From Alitta virens (Eukaryota; Annelida; Polychaeta; Phyllodocida; Nereididae), in the NCBI GenBank assembly GCA_932294295.1, contig OW028581.1:11481026-11545025 (forward strand): a stretch of DNA of 64,000 nt. Reading direction: 5' to 3'. The position numbers and the translations under genes are program-made. The notes beneath the pieces are model-generated. The model was given only the letters and a program-made list of their open reading frames with translations, did not search any database and had not been told where the DNA came from. The number at the start of each line of letters is the position of its first letter. The first letter of the stretch is position 1. This document shows, piece after piece, positions 1 to 11,842 of the stretch.

Positions 1-944
1 ATTCATTGAAAGTTGGGCAGAGGAAATGGAGGACTTTTGCGTGCCGATATATCGTGTGTAGCACGACGACTTCCAACGGCCCAAAACTTGGAGAAGGTAG
101 TCGGGAACACCAGCTGCCCCTGAGGTACAGGCGCCTATCCTAAAAGAGTGGCCATTGAAATTAGAGTCTGCATATCCGAGGCGGGTAGCCCAAGAAGGTG
201 GAGCGGCTTAGTGGCATGTTGCAGAAATCAGAGTTAGTGAACAGGGGTGCGTCTGGTAGGGCGCCTCGGGTCAAGCGTAGACTAAGGAAACTGGTCATAG
301 CGATAACAGGGTACAGAGGCTTGATGTTATGAATGTAGATAGTGACGCCTGTACCGAAAGGGCCAGTCTTAGACTTGCGAAGCAGCAAGGTGAAATGATT
401 AAACTCTGGCTGTACAAAAACATCACATATTCTAATGAATGTACAGTTTAAAGACACCACAGTGAGTTCGCCTCACCGTAAAACACCATAAAAAGCTGAA
501 ACAAAAATACAATGCAACATTTGATCTACAAAAGATCCAAAAAACCCTTGCTTTACAAGCATACATAAATCATATAAAATGGTCTGACTGCGTTTTCCTA
601 TTGGCTCTGAGGATGTATGGCAGCTGTAAGCAGCCTGCCGTTATGTCAAAGTTTTTAGTCCTGATGTAATGAAATTTAACACCAGCTAAATAGAGTTTGA
701 TGGTGTCGTATCGTAGATGTAGAACTTGCGCACAGTGAGTCACAAAGGAGATAATAATGTCTTCCGTGACATCCGGTAAGACCCCCGGGGGCCAGGGTCC
801 AGTGAGAGAAGACATCGCGAGAAACGTCAGGAATGTAGATAGGGCCGACGAGTATGTCGCAAGCGTGGACTTGCTTAGCGAATTGTCCCATAGGAAGTTG
901 AAGCGAGAGGTTAATCCATCAGGAGAGCTGACAGCGGGGGGCAC
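1..944 (-). pseudogene. Tyrosine recombinase of a DIRS/Ngaro-like retrotransposon, broken
   Basis: This is the integrase-type recombinase that such retrotransposons use instead of a DDE integrase. Reading 944 to 570, the N-terminal SAM-like (core-binding) region has LWDNSLSKSTLATYSSAL and FVTHCAQ...YDTIKLYLAGVKF. The first catalytic Arg lies in LR-stop-GELTVVSL: Arg codon 478-476 is followed by an in-frame TGA at 475-473. The ORF 460-161 carries LRKSKTGPFGTGVTIYI. After a frameshift near 180 come GHSFR (His 150-148, Arg 141-139) and LGRWKSSCYTRYI (likely nucleophile Tyr 51-49), open to the window edge. The R...HxxR...Y signature is complete, but at least one stop and two frame changes break it. 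It overlaps the end of the RNase H ORF (1072-911) in another frame, an arrangement known in YR retrotransposons. The family call is firm; the exact clade (DIRS, Ngaro or other) is not resolved. Confidence 0.85.
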
Positions 945-1072
945 GGCGAAGGGTGTTGGTCTGCTTGGGGAGCGAGCTGATGGAACTTGGACATCTGGAA
1001 ACGAGACAGAGCATCCGCAATACAGTTAGACGAACCAGGAATATGTTTGGCATGAACAATGTAATTGCAATT
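911..1072 (-). pseudogene. RNase H C-terminal tail of YR retrotransposon
   Basis: The frame 1072-911 reads HAKHIPGSSNCIADALSRFQ and then a proline-rich tail ending at TAA (913-911). The pattern HIPG..N..ADALSR is the hallmark of the end of the RNase H domain in DIRS and Ty3-like polyproteins, and FHQLAPQAD is typical of the linker that follows in YR elements. The reverse transcriptase and most of RNase H, which should lie at higher coordinates, are missing: sequence above about 1,075 belongs to a different transposon. So this is the 3' end of an element cut at its junction with the next feature. It overlaps the recombinase ORF by about 30 bp. Confidence 0.8.
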
Positions 1073-1487
1073 TGCTGCACAAATTTATCGTGGGGCAAAG
1101 TGAGACCACCACCATTAATAACAGAGATCCAACTATAGTCAGCAGATCCTCCAACCAACTCACTCTCACAAGACAACTGACTAACAATGTCAGGATAGGA
1201 CTTCCTTGATTTAAAAAGCAAGTACCCAGCAATATAGGTCACAACTGCATGTTCATCTCCTGTGAGACCTGCTGGAGTGTCAATGGATTGTCCCCTTTTT
1301 TGAGCCCGTCTAAGTGCAGTCATCGTCTGCAATGCTACAAATGATCGAAGTTGGCGGCTGTCAAATAGCTGAGATGAACTGCACCAAGCTGTTAGATACT
1401 TGTGAAAACTTGTCCACATCAAAGTTTCTCTGTTCGTTGTTTTGCAGCAATCACTGATCCATGAAAGTTCCCTTGGGAGGTCTTCGA
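1073..1487 (-). pseudogene. C-terminal exon of P/THAP9-like transposase, truncated
   Basis: A splice acceptor (tttacag at 1494-1488) opens an exon at 1487 reading EDLPRELSWISDCCKTTNR, then SFHKYLTAW, RSFVALQTMTAL, AYIAGY-like TYIAGYLLFKSRKSYP and YSWISVINGGGLTLPHDKFV. The same series appears in the second P-like element here (25,359-25,900: RSFVALDVMMAL, YIAGYMLQKLRGCYP, NYNWIRAINRGGLIVP), so the two are relatives. In P/THAP9-like transposases this block lies after the RNase H core. It is joined at about 1,075 to the RNase H tail of an unrelated retrotransposon, so the last residues are lost. The reading frame is otherwise open. Upstream exons of the same gene were not clearly found. Confidence 0.7.
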
Positions 1488-1697
1488 CTGTAAAATTATA
1501 CAGTATAGCTTGGATAAATCAGTTAGAGTATAGTTATCCATCTTTATTCAATATGCTTCTATTTATTATATTAATACATTTTATTCTTACTACCTATTTT
1601 GCACTTTTACATATTGTATAATTATTGAGTGCTGATCTCAATAAACATCTTTCAAATTGATAATTAAATTTAAAAATTATGACTTTAGCAACATAAT

Positions 1698-1817
1698 TTA
1701 CTTCCTGGAAACAGTCTTCAAAGCATCCTTCAGTGTTGTAACTTCAACAAGAGGATTCTGAAACAACTCTGATACCACTCTTCCCAATAAATCGGGGTTG
1801 ACGAGTAACTGACTCTC
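1698..1817 (-). pseudogene. Orphan terminal-exon-like ORF
   Basis: A polypyrimidine tract and AG (ttgttttttgcag, ending at 1818) precede a 40-codon open frame, ESQLLVNPDLLGRVV...LKDALKTVSRK, stopped by TAA at 1700-1698. Composition looks like protein (amphipathic, leucine-rich) and the acceptor is good, so it may be a last exon of a minus-strand gene or transposon. I do not recognise the family. It lies 210 bp upstream of the P-like exon at 1487-1073, but the phases do not connect, so it may belong to another element. Confidence 0.35.
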
Positions 1818-2331
1818 CTGCAAAAAACAAATATGTCATATGAAACAATAACAAGAAATACATGTAGAGTCACGCACTTTTCAAGTATTTGGTTCATGCG
1901 GGTTAATTAGTACTTTGCCTAAACCCAAACCAATTGGTCTCAGCAGTGATCTGTCGTAAAGTGTCGTGAAGTGTTTCGGAACTATAAGCATTAACTTTAC
2001 ATACAATGTAAACACACCTGAGGTTCAGATTGCACAAGGCTTTGATTCAGCTTCAAAATTAACAAGTAATATTATGGGGTATGATATTAAAATAAAAAGT
2101 ATGTTTCTTATTGTGGCAGTATGAAATGGAATGCAGCCAACAAAATGAGAGCTAATTGTACGTGTCACATTTAGTAACCAATATAGATCTATAATTAAGT
2201 TATGACATGTACAACATTCTTTCTTTAGTAATGTCTCACTCATGGCATACATACTGATACTGTTTACAGAATTGTGCCTTACAACCTGCAAATGACAAAT
2301 ATTGTTGCACTAGACATTGAACATATGCAGC

Positions 2332-2427
2332 TCAAATGGTCCATATAAATCTTTTGTTTTGCGTGATAATCTGGGAAGGATTGGTCAAGGCACCAGTAAC
2401 TTCAATGAAGCTCCACTGCATGTAATC
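2332..2427 (-). other. Short exon-like ORF after a splice acceptor
   Basis: The acceptor tttcatttcacag ends at 2428 and opens a 31-codon frame, DYMQWSFIEVTGALTNPSQI..., ending in TGA at 2334-2332. A possible donor lies inside it (TG|gtgcct). It could be an exon of the same unknown minus-strand gene as 1698-1817. Unrecognised; low confidence. Confidence 0.2.
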
Positions 2428-2434
2428 CTGTGAA

Positions 2435-4595
2435 ATGAAAGGTAGATTTAAGAAAGAAAAAAAACTTCTTATTGCAAATCAGCAGTTCATTTTTATTTTT
2501 ATGTTATACAATTTCAAGATGGCATTTAGGCCTAGTGACAGTCAGGGTGAGCTACTTTTTGAAGATGGCGGGTTAAAAGCATAAAATCCTGGGCTAAACC
2601 CTGTTCATTACAGTATCTATAATTCTGCTAATGTAGTTTTTAAAGAAAAGTGGTTCTTAAATACTTACATAAACTTTACATCCCCAACAACTAAAGGAAA
2701 TTTTCATTTTCACCATTTTTTTTGTTTTATCAGCATGAGATCTGAAAAGAAATTTTTTTTAGACTAATAGTTGGAACATTGTCATGTGGTAATTGATCGG
2801 TTGTAAAGCATTGCTTGTTGTGACATTGTTTATATATATATTGGTGCAAATGAATCCTGAAAATTCAAAACCATTATTCCTGGGCATTAATGTGCATGTT
2901 GTAATTTTTGGCATTAATATATACACCTCGTAATTTTGTAATTGTTATAAGGAGCATTGCAATGCATAAATTCAGCCTTAGTATTTCAATTGTATTTTTG
3001 TGCAAACTGTGATAATTTGACACAGCATATATAACTGTGATAATACATTCTGTAATAATATGTTACTGATTTTTACAATGATATTCAATATAAATAGCTT
3101 TATTACCAGATTGGTGAAATAATTAAAGTTTGTGTTGATCTAGTTACTTGATCTTTGTATTTTTGTTTTTTGTACAGTAAATAACATGCTCATCTGCAAA
3201 CTGAGCGAAAACAAGGTTTTAATCACCAATGAGATCAGCTTGGCCTTTACCATGGATCTTTACTTATGCCACGACCAGCAAAGCAAGGTCATTAATTAAG
3301 GTGGCATATTCTAATCAGTACTTCATTCTGTGCTGAATGACAAATCAATTCGGATTATGACAATAATTACATAGAATGTCCAAGTTCTTATGTAACAAAG
3401 GACCTAATTATAAATTTTTTGTTTAAGAATGTTCAGTCAACCATTACAACAAAACTCTAATTTTACATTGAATTACCACCAACCTTTTCACTCTTGGGCA
3501 AGTGTTCAACAATGATTTCCACTCATGACTGCATGTGTATGACTGCTGCATGCAGAAAACACTGTTTAAATCTGAAAAAAGAATTTGGAATCCATGTTGA
3601 ATACAAATTATGTTACTTTCAAATTTTGCTTTCTCTTGAGTAATAAATTAACTTCATGTAGAGGAGAGTGGGGAACAATGATACACTTTTTTTGCTTTCA
3701 ATCATGACATAAATTCTAAAATCAGGGCAGTGTTGTGATAGCTACTTTGTTTTGGTAACTAGTTACTTATTGCATATTTTTACATACATAAAATATTTAC
3801 AAAACGTTTATAGAATATATGTCCATCCTATACCTGTACAATTTCAAAGCAAATAGGCTATACAATGTTCTTACCATTAAATTTTATTACATAAAGTCCA
3901 TAACTATTATCTGTAATCTCACATTTGCAGCCTACAAAATAGATGAATGCCCTTTAGAAAAATTTGCCTTTTGCGCAAATGTATAGGTTGACATCAGATC
4001 CATATTAAAAAATATATATTTATGTTTCAGGACTTTACATTTAAAAATATGAATTGGCAGGAAATATTTTATTCATTTAAAGATGGGAAGGTCAGTTTAA
4101 GATCAGAAAAAATAATTCCACAGCAAAAATATTGTTATAGCTTAACACTGTTTGTGAATTGAAGTGCCTTGAAAATTTTAATGCAAAATTTTATAAAATA
4201 CAATAGTAAAAGAAAGTTGCAATTGACACTAGTTATCTTCGCTCTCTTTAGTTCTAAATTTATGAAATTTCACTATGTTATTTTCCTGAATATGACAGAT
4301 GAAGGTGCATTATTAAAATATCTCTATCTTTGCTCAAAAACTTATAAAAGATCACAAAAATTCAGCTTTAAAAAATCGGAGATGGCCATTCAAACCATTG
4401 CCCCAAAAAATGTGTCTTTTGTGATGACAGGTAGATGAAAAGCACGTTTTTCATTACTAGGAAATTAGTCATGCATGCTTGCAATTGCTCAGTATTTAAT
4501 TGTATTTTTTTTTTTTTTTTGCATTTAATTAGGCAGCAGGCAGAAATGTGAATGATGATATGCACTGAGTACTAATAAAGAGCGATGTCAATCAA
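2435..4595. other. Non-coding AT-rich stretch
   Basis: AT-rich sequence with many in-frame stops in all frames. Short ORFs such as 4169-4438 have low-complexity Lys/Phe/Ile content and no recognisable family. A T-run lies at 4505-4520. I see no gene, RNA or transposon end. Confidence 0.5.
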
Positions 4596-4599
4596 ACTT

Positions 4600-4707
4600 A
4601 AGCTCCGCCCCCTTCAGTGACCTGGCTAAGCTCCATCTCCTTCAGTGCCCTGCTCCGCCCCCTTCAGTGGCCTGGGCTAAGCTCCGCCCCCTTCAGTGGC
4701 CTGGGCT
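4600..4707. repeat. GC-rich ~29-bp minisatellite
   Basis: About four imperfect tandem copies of a unit of roughly 24-29 bp built on CTCCGCCCCCTTCAGTGGCC. Each good copy contains a CCGCCCC (GC-box-like) core, and the array stands out sharply from AT-rich flanks. It ends next to tgacgtaa. Confidence 0.8.
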
Positions 4708-4719
4708 GACGTAACTTAC

Positions 4720-5930
4720 TGATTGCGCAACATAAGCGGCCCAGTCAAAACACTAATTGTAACAATTTTTTTACACAATAGCCTATCAAGTCTAATTGTT
4801 TACAAAGCGTCTAATAGGGCAAACCTTGCTTCGAGCTACATTAAAACATGTAGAACATGTAGATGGTTGACAGTTCAGTTTTGTTTGTCTAATACACACA
4901 CTTCATAGGCCTTAATTTTACCAAAAAAATCAGCAAAAATAACAATGGAGAATAGCCAAATTTGCACGCTGTTTTACAGGATTTTAACCTTACAAGAAAG
5001 TCTTGGGGAGCATTTCGTATTTCATATAAATATTTGTATACATGTACTTTTTTTAATAACCTTCAAATCAGTCAAAGTGATCAACTTATCTTATAATATT
5101 TTAATTAACTTCTCAGTAGCATGGAATGGACTATGATAGTTTCTTCAGTATACAACTTAAAAGTGAATAGCTATTTATGGTGTATACTGCCTGGACACAA
5201 AATAATTTCATGTCTGACCAAACTTTTACAGTTATTTCGCACACAATTGACAGGTTAAATATATTTGACATCAAAAATCAAATGTAGTAAAAAAAATCAT
5301 ATATATATATAATATAAGAAAGGCTGTTAAATCTTATTCTGATCCCACCTATATGGTGCAAATGTGTAAAATGTTTTGGAATCCAAGCCTAATCATGTCA
5401 TCATCATGTCTGCCTCTGGAAAGTGGTCGTACATGTATAAGCTGAGTCAGCTTCAGGTTTAGTGAAAAGATAATTTAAAACTATCATTTCTTAAAGTACT
5501 TTTTGACTGAACTGACATAATAATTATCTTGCTACATTGTGTATTACAACACCAGACTCCTTGCGACGCCGATTTTTCCGGGAATCGGCCGACAAAATCG
5601 CTTGGTGTGAGGCCGGCTTAAATTATGAAGTGTCTTACCTTTTTGGTTTGCATAGTCCGCTTTTACGTCAGTAGTGACGTGACGTGCGAGCTGAGACCGA
5701 TCAATCAGTCCCTCATGTATATGTAGGCACGTGGCATGCACTGATTCCAAACCATAGCCTAGGTTTTTTCATAAGGCATTTTCAAAAAGCCACTTTTGTC
5801 TACATTGAAGTGAGAAATCATTGAAGATGCATCAGAAAAATATGTTTGGCTAAAAAACATTAAAAACATTATTACTGCTCTTCAAGATTATGTTTGTCGT
5901 GAAGCATGGCAAAGATATTTTTTTGCTAAA
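4720..5930. other. Non-coding stretch
   Basis: No supported gene. Small ORFs (4723-4908, 4945-5136, 5544-5750) show no family signal. A GC-rich island lies at 5555-5625, and a short TA run (5301-5312) is present. Confidence 0.45.
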
Positions 5931-5994
5931 TCGTCAGAGATTATATCTTCACAGAGGGCGCTGCAGTGACGTGACAGGTGCGCCACCACGCATA

Positions 5995-6290
5995 CAATAA
6001 ATAGGGACGACCTAAAAGGCGGGACCAGCCGCCGGGATATGGCGGGATGGGCGGGACTAAGTTGTATGATACGTTATACAATCTCTGGATATGCGGTACC
6101 AGCAGAGACATGTCTCTGGTACCAGCAGAGACATTTACAGAGACATTTCTCTGGTAAATGTCTCTGGTACCAGTGCTAGGGCGGGACGAACTAAAAGGCG
6201 GGACCAATGTAGGCAAAATGCCTGCGAAATTATACAGGGTGCGCTGCGCATCTATTACCATTACCTGCTGCCCTCTGCTGATATTTAGTC
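5995..6290. repeat. Palindromic cluster inside direct repeats, with dispersed 3' tail
   Basis: A direct repeat containing CTAAAAGGCGGGACCA (about 6003-6026 and 6182-6207) brackets a cluster of nested palindromes: a perfect 14-bp palindrome AGAGACATGTCTCT at 6104-6117, and arms 6119-6137 / 6154-6170 that pair through AGAGACATTTA and end in GGTACC. The tail 6233-6290 (gggtgcgctgcgcatctatt... to ...ctgctgatatttag) recurs at 15,754-15,802, so it belongs to a dispersed repeat. This could be the end of a small foldback element. Confidence 0.6.
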
Positions 6291-6700
6291 AACTATATAT
6301 TATTGTAAGAATGGAAGTCACGTGACTTGTGACGTGCCAGATCGACGCCATTGCTATGCGTTGATGCCGGGCAGAACAGCCAAATGGCATGTGCAGACGA
6401 CCGCCAGTATCATGGCCAGAAACCAAAGAAAAAAAGCTGGAAACAAGTGGAACGGAGTGTTTTGCCATCAACTGTACATCATACAGGAACAATATGACGA
6501 AGGCAGAAGGGAATTACTTTCCACAAGTAGGTTTTGTTAATATATTTTCGAGGGTTACTTGACCTTGCAGTCTGCCCGAAGATCCCCGGACCGCCGTTAT
6601 AGTGTTCAAGATATCCTAGTTTATGACCTCCATGTAGTCCCCTATTAAAGAATTAGCAGGTTTTTTAAAATCAAAAAAATATTATTGCCTTCATGAAAAG

Positions 6701-6776
6701 ATTCGTCACTCGAAGAAAGTCTGTTCGTCACCCGAATTTGGTCGATTCGTCACCCGAACTTGGTCGGTTCGCCACT
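6701..6776. repeat. 22-bp motif array (TTCGTCACCCGAA)
   Basis: Three and a half tandem units of about 22 bp with core TTCGTCACYCGAA and TTGGTCG, about 145 bp before the first recognised exon of the P-like gene. It resembles the subterminal arrays often seen near DNA transposon ends. No inverted partner was found downstream of that gene. Confidence 0.6.
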
Positions 6777-7310
6777 TTAAAAATTTAATTGCAGGCACAG
6801 GCTTCCCGCCGGCTGGCCTTACTTCACGCCCCCTCCTTTTACAGGCCTAAAATTATTCAGTCACTTAATTTGAATTATGGGTGTATTATAGTTGTGAATT
6901 TATAGAATGCATTTCTTTCAGCCAAAGATAACCCAGCAAAGACTATCAAGAACGAGTTTGCAAGCCCTTGAAGCTGTGGCAGCTCTAAGTGAAGATCCAA
7001 ATTCACAAGTATGTAATAACTATATGTCAGTTAAATTCATAATTTTCTAGGTATTTTTTTGTTGTTGGTCTAAGTATGATCATTACTTTAGGTTCAACAT
7101 ACTTTTGTTTTAGCTTGACCATGTTTGCTTCACACATCAAGATGATGATGACAGGTTACTGCGAGTGGAAGAGGAAAATAAAGCTCTCAAAAAACAGCTG
7201 CGGAATACGAAAGTTGCAGGTATACATTTCAAATACTTAGTTTGATGTCTAAATGTTTTTGTCTTATAAAGATAGTGATATAAGCAAATTTTGATTAAAA
7301 CTTGTAGAGA

Positions 7311-8930
7311 GGGGTGATAACACATAGAAAAATAAAATTATTTCGGAATTTCAAATGGAAACCACCCGGGTTTTGTTAAGGCTGAAATACCATTTCCAAA
7401 AAGGTATAACACATGCCTGTATCTTTATTTTTGGTCCCTCCCAAGACTGATTGAATATTTAGTCAATTTGAAAGAATTTTTAGCATTTGCGCGAAGTCGC
7501 AGTTTGTCATATATCCTTTATTATGGAACATATAAAGTTGGTAGGCACATGACTGTATTCAGTGAAAAATAAGCTTCACTTTGAATACCAACATTGCTGT
7601 ATTTAAAATTGTATTCACATTGTAATAACTCAATTTTGAGACTAAATGAGCCCGAATAGACATATTTATCGCTCTCTTTATTCCGTATTTTTACAGGCCT
7701 AAAATTATTCAGTCACTTAATTTGAATTATGGTGTAAAACCTGAAAATTATAAGCATTGAATAGACATAGCTAGAAATATTTCTCTGGATCAAAAGATAA
7801 TATTGCACAGATTATCTGTGCATGGATTGTTTTTTTATTAAGACAATTATATTTTAACAAATCTAAAATTATTCAGACACCGAATCTCCAGCTTGAGAGC
7901 AAAGGTTTTCAGTATTTTCTTAGACTTTCATAAAAGCTATCCCCCCCCCCCCCCCCAACATCTGGTTCAGTTCTTCATCAATGTTCTTCCCACCTATTTG
8001 AAAAACTATGAAATAGTTCAAACATGTCAATCTGCCACGCAAACCCATAACTTGAAATAATAGTTTGACAGTTGGGCCTGGGCATTAAGGATTAAGTCTC
8101 CCCACAATAGCCAAGAATTTTAAGCTATTTTAATTTATCTCTGCACAAGCATTGCTTGTCATTAAGGGCATTGGTTATTTTTATGGGCACATATCTATTT
8201 AGTCAATTGTTATTTTACTTGCTGGTCAAAGATTAAGTATGTTTTGTGAATTATGCATAGAAGTCTGTTTAAATTATTATGCTACATTTATTTTAAATTG
8301 CCAGATAAGCCCAGTACTAGCCCTGATGCTTGTCTTCTTTATAGGCCATTTCCATTTACACACATTGCTTGTCGCACACACAAGGTTACCTATCATAACA
8401 TTATAACCATGTTATTTCCGACGAATCCCCACACTTCTTGTATACTGGTCCATGAAATGCCCTTTTTAGTTTTTGCCATTACACTTAAAGCTTAACTTGG
8501 CTCCTTCACAACCAAAACAGATTTTGTACATCCTTGCAAAACACTACAGGGTAATTTTTATTATTTAGATTTGCTGGCAATTTTGTGAATTTGCAGGAAG
8601 GTCATTTAGGTATTACATCAATGCTACATGTAATGATGGACTATTCCATTATTTAGTAGACCCCCTAAACTGGTATTCATATTAAAGCTCTTTACAAGAC
8701 CAATCCAAATAACTCATTATCAAAGAGATATATGGAGATTACATCAATATCGCTGACCTTTAAAGTTGCAGAAATCGCTAAATTTCTGCGTAAAGGATCA
8801 AATTTTCAACGAGGCTTGGGAGGGATCAAAAATAATGGTACACCTTTGTGTAATACATCATTAGAAAGGGTTTTGAACCTTAACAAAGTTAGGTAATTTC
8901 CCATTAAAATTTTGACATTATTATCACCCC
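7311..8930. mobile_element. Nested non-autonomous element with ~200-bp inverted arms
   Basis: Lies wholly within intron 2 of the P-like gene. The ends are perfect inverted copies of GGGGTGATAA (7311-7320 and 8921-8930). Behind them the left arm (to about 7,520) and right arm (from about 8,740) pair imperfectly over about 190 bp; for example, the block TTTTGTTAAGG and TTTTTGGTCCCTCCCAAG on the left matches the reverse complement of the right arm (8,810-8,895). The interior carries no coding sequence and a 16-C run at 7941-7956. A C-rich run (8931-8944) abuts the right end. No clear target duplication is visible. Likely a MITE or a deletion derivative of an unidentified DNA transposon. Confidence 0.65.
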
Positions 8931-9838
8931 CTCCCCCCCCCCCCTATAAAAAGTAGGACAAATAATGAGTTCTGGTAAGATCTTGCAAATACTAGATTTT
9001 ACAATTTAAGATGTGACATTTGATATTATGAAAGCATTTTAACATGACATTTAATTAAATTTTTTATTTATTTATATCTTCTTTACTATTTGCAGTTATA
9101 TTCTACTTCTCATACAAATGTACCTTGTAACAAAGTGTTATTTTATTTTCTACAGATATTCCTTGTGAACTGCTGAAAAAGTCTTCTAACTATACAAAGG
9201 ACCAGCGCAATTTTGCACTTACGCTTCATCTATACTCAAGCAAGGCATATCGATATCTGCGGGATATAGTCAAAATAAATCTTCCAGAACCAAGAACATT
9301 GCGAAGGTACAGTTCTTAAACTTGAAAATTCACAAAAATTTAAGATTATGCATATTATTACAAAAATAGGGGATTGTGACAAGATTCAATCATGTTTCGA
9401 TCTCGTAACATTAACAGGTGGCTTGAGAGAATTGATGCTGAGCCTGGTCTCAACCTATGCATGCTGGACAGTCTGGCTCAGATATTGAAGGAAAACCCTA
9501 CCGACAACAGAAAGTAAATATCTTGTTGCTTTTTGGTCTAGTAACAAATTACATTATTGATTTCATTTATCAGTTTCTTTTTCGGAGAAGTTTTGTTTGA
9601 GAAGTTTTGTTCAAGTTGTAGCAGCAGGATTGGCACATTTTTTGGGAGCAAGATGTATATTTCGAAACATACTAAGGTAAATGTAATAACAGGCTATTCT
9701 GACAAATTAGTGACTGGATATTAAATTTATTTATTGTACAAAGCATGTAATTATTTCTGATTGAACTTTCCCAAAGTGGATTGCCCTCTATTAGCAGCAT
9801 AAAATATGACACATGTATACTATAAATTTTCTTTTCAG

Positions 9839-10552
9839 TTGCTGCTTGTTGCTGGATGCCATGGCAATTAAACAGCAGATAGATTATGACACCCACAAAC
9901 AGAAATTCACCTGGTATGTGGACCTTGGAAATGGGGACGAGTTGGATTGTGTAGCAAAAGAGGTCTTGGTGTTCATGCTCGTGGGGTTGAAAGGTCATTG
10001 GAAGGCCCCAATCGCTTACTTCTTCACACGAAGCTTGCCTGTGGAAGTACAAACTGAACTTGTGACGCATTGTTTAAATAAGCTTCAGGAACTTGGCTTT
10101 TGTGTCCGAGTTGTAACCATGGACGGCCACGCCACCAACAAGGCAATGTGCAAGAAGTTCAGGTGCAATCTCTCTCTTGATGACAGCACACTTCAAACCT
10201 GCTTTTCAGATAGAAGGTGCTGACTATCAGATGTATGTGATGTTTGACACATGTCACATGATTAAACTAGTACGGAACACTCTGCAAGCGCTGAGACGCA
10301 TATGGTCATTGGATGGACAGATATCCTGGCAGCTCATATCTGATTTGCATGAAACTCAACAACAACTTGGCTTACATTTGGCCAACAAACTTGGAAATGC
10401 CCACATCGACTTTCACTCTCAGAAAATGAAGGTAGCCTTAGCTGTTCAAGTACTTTCTGCATCCGTTGCTGCAGCACAACAAACTCTGAGAGACCTTGGT
10501 ATGATTAATGAAACAGTTTTCGTACAGCGGTCCCACTATTGAATTTATCAAG
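9839..10552 (+). pseudogene. Catalytic RNase H exon of the first P-like transposase
   Basis: The acceptor cttttcag ends at 9838; the donor is AG|gtgatt at 10552. The exon holds the three Asp motifs of the RNase H core. It reads CCLLLDAMAIKQQIDYD, then WYVDLGNGDELD, a block with KGHWKAPIAYFFT, GFCVRVVTMDGHATNK, then after a +1 shift near 10,200 GADYQMYVMFDTCHMIK. Its last 30 bp read SGPTIEFIK in a third frame. The entry phase matches the previous exon exactly (AA|T gives Asn). The two indels show lack of coding constraint. Confidence 0.85.
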
Positions 10553-11842
10553 GTGATTATTTGTTCCATGTCAATAATGATTTAATTTTATGGCACTTCT
10601 AATGGTGTAAACCATCTAATGAAAGTAATCTGTATTGAAAGAATATCTATTCTCATTATAAATATTGATTACATGTAATTTTGCAGAGAATTGATAGGCT
10701 GTTTGACACACTCAACAGTAGGTCTACATGTGCAGGTGGTACAAAGAAGCCCATTTATCTGAATGAATGGCAGAAGGTTAAACAATTCCTCAATGAGACG
10801 AAGAACTTCCTAATTACGCTCCGTACAGTTAATGGGAAACCATTGCACAAATCGCCCAGGTAAGACATTGCCCATATCAAGATTTTGGTCTGGTTTTCAA
10901 CTTTATTGCACTTTTATTTTTGTTAGGGTCTATATTGAATTTAGCTGTTTAGTTGACCTTAAGTTATCATGGTCATAAGACTAGGGTGCTTGACCTCACA
11001 ACACCCAAGGTCATATACCTGGCCAATGGTTATAAAACCTATGATGCTAGGTAAAAAAAGCACCATAGGCACCATCTATAGCAAGTGTCTGAATATTTTT
11101 GGCCACAGCTATTACTATTGTGGAGACTTTGAAAACAACTAAAAAAATTGTTTAAACTTTTCCATATGTTTACAGGGGTACCTCCAGGATCTCCACCAGT
11201 CGCAGGATAATTTCAAGTATCTTCTGACTTACAAATTAAGCCAAGACCATCTGTGAAACTTTTGATTTTAACTAGCCATAATTTTTAGTTTAAATCTGGT
11301 ATTCATAATTGTACTAATTTCAGGTGGATGGGGCAATAACCCTACAGCACTCCACTTCAAAATATATCTTCAGAAGACTCTTGGCTAGATCCGGCGCTCT
11401 TGCAGTGTCGCCTTCTGCAAACGTATCTGCCTTGGAGGAATTTAACATCACCAGTGCTGCTATGTCCACCTACCTACCCCCTACCAACTTCAGATTGGAC
11501 AAGACCTTGACCTTGAAAAACCACCAGCAGAATTTCATGGCCAGTTGAGTCCCCTGGTAGAGAACGTAGTCGTTCACATCGCAGGTAATTATACATATTA
11601 TGTACTTACATTAGCTTGCATTATGTACTGGCATTATTCCAGCATTTTTTCCTCCAACATAATTTTACATGTCAGTAGTAATTCAGTTTAACAAATTCAT
11701 CACCTATTTATTTGTTTGTATACGTTTTTCCTGCCCTGTTATGCAAAAACGCCCAAAGTGGTGTTCCTCTACCCTTGAGGCTTTGCGTTTGTACAGCGTG
11801 TATTCTGTCACGCAGTGTTGTCCATCCACTTTGAAATCAATC

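Noticed and set aside
6322..6540. 72-codon ORF upstream of the first P-like gene as a THAP exon
   Set aside because: It lacks the Cys/His spacing and the SFH..P phrase of a THAP domain, and has no donor matching the next exon.
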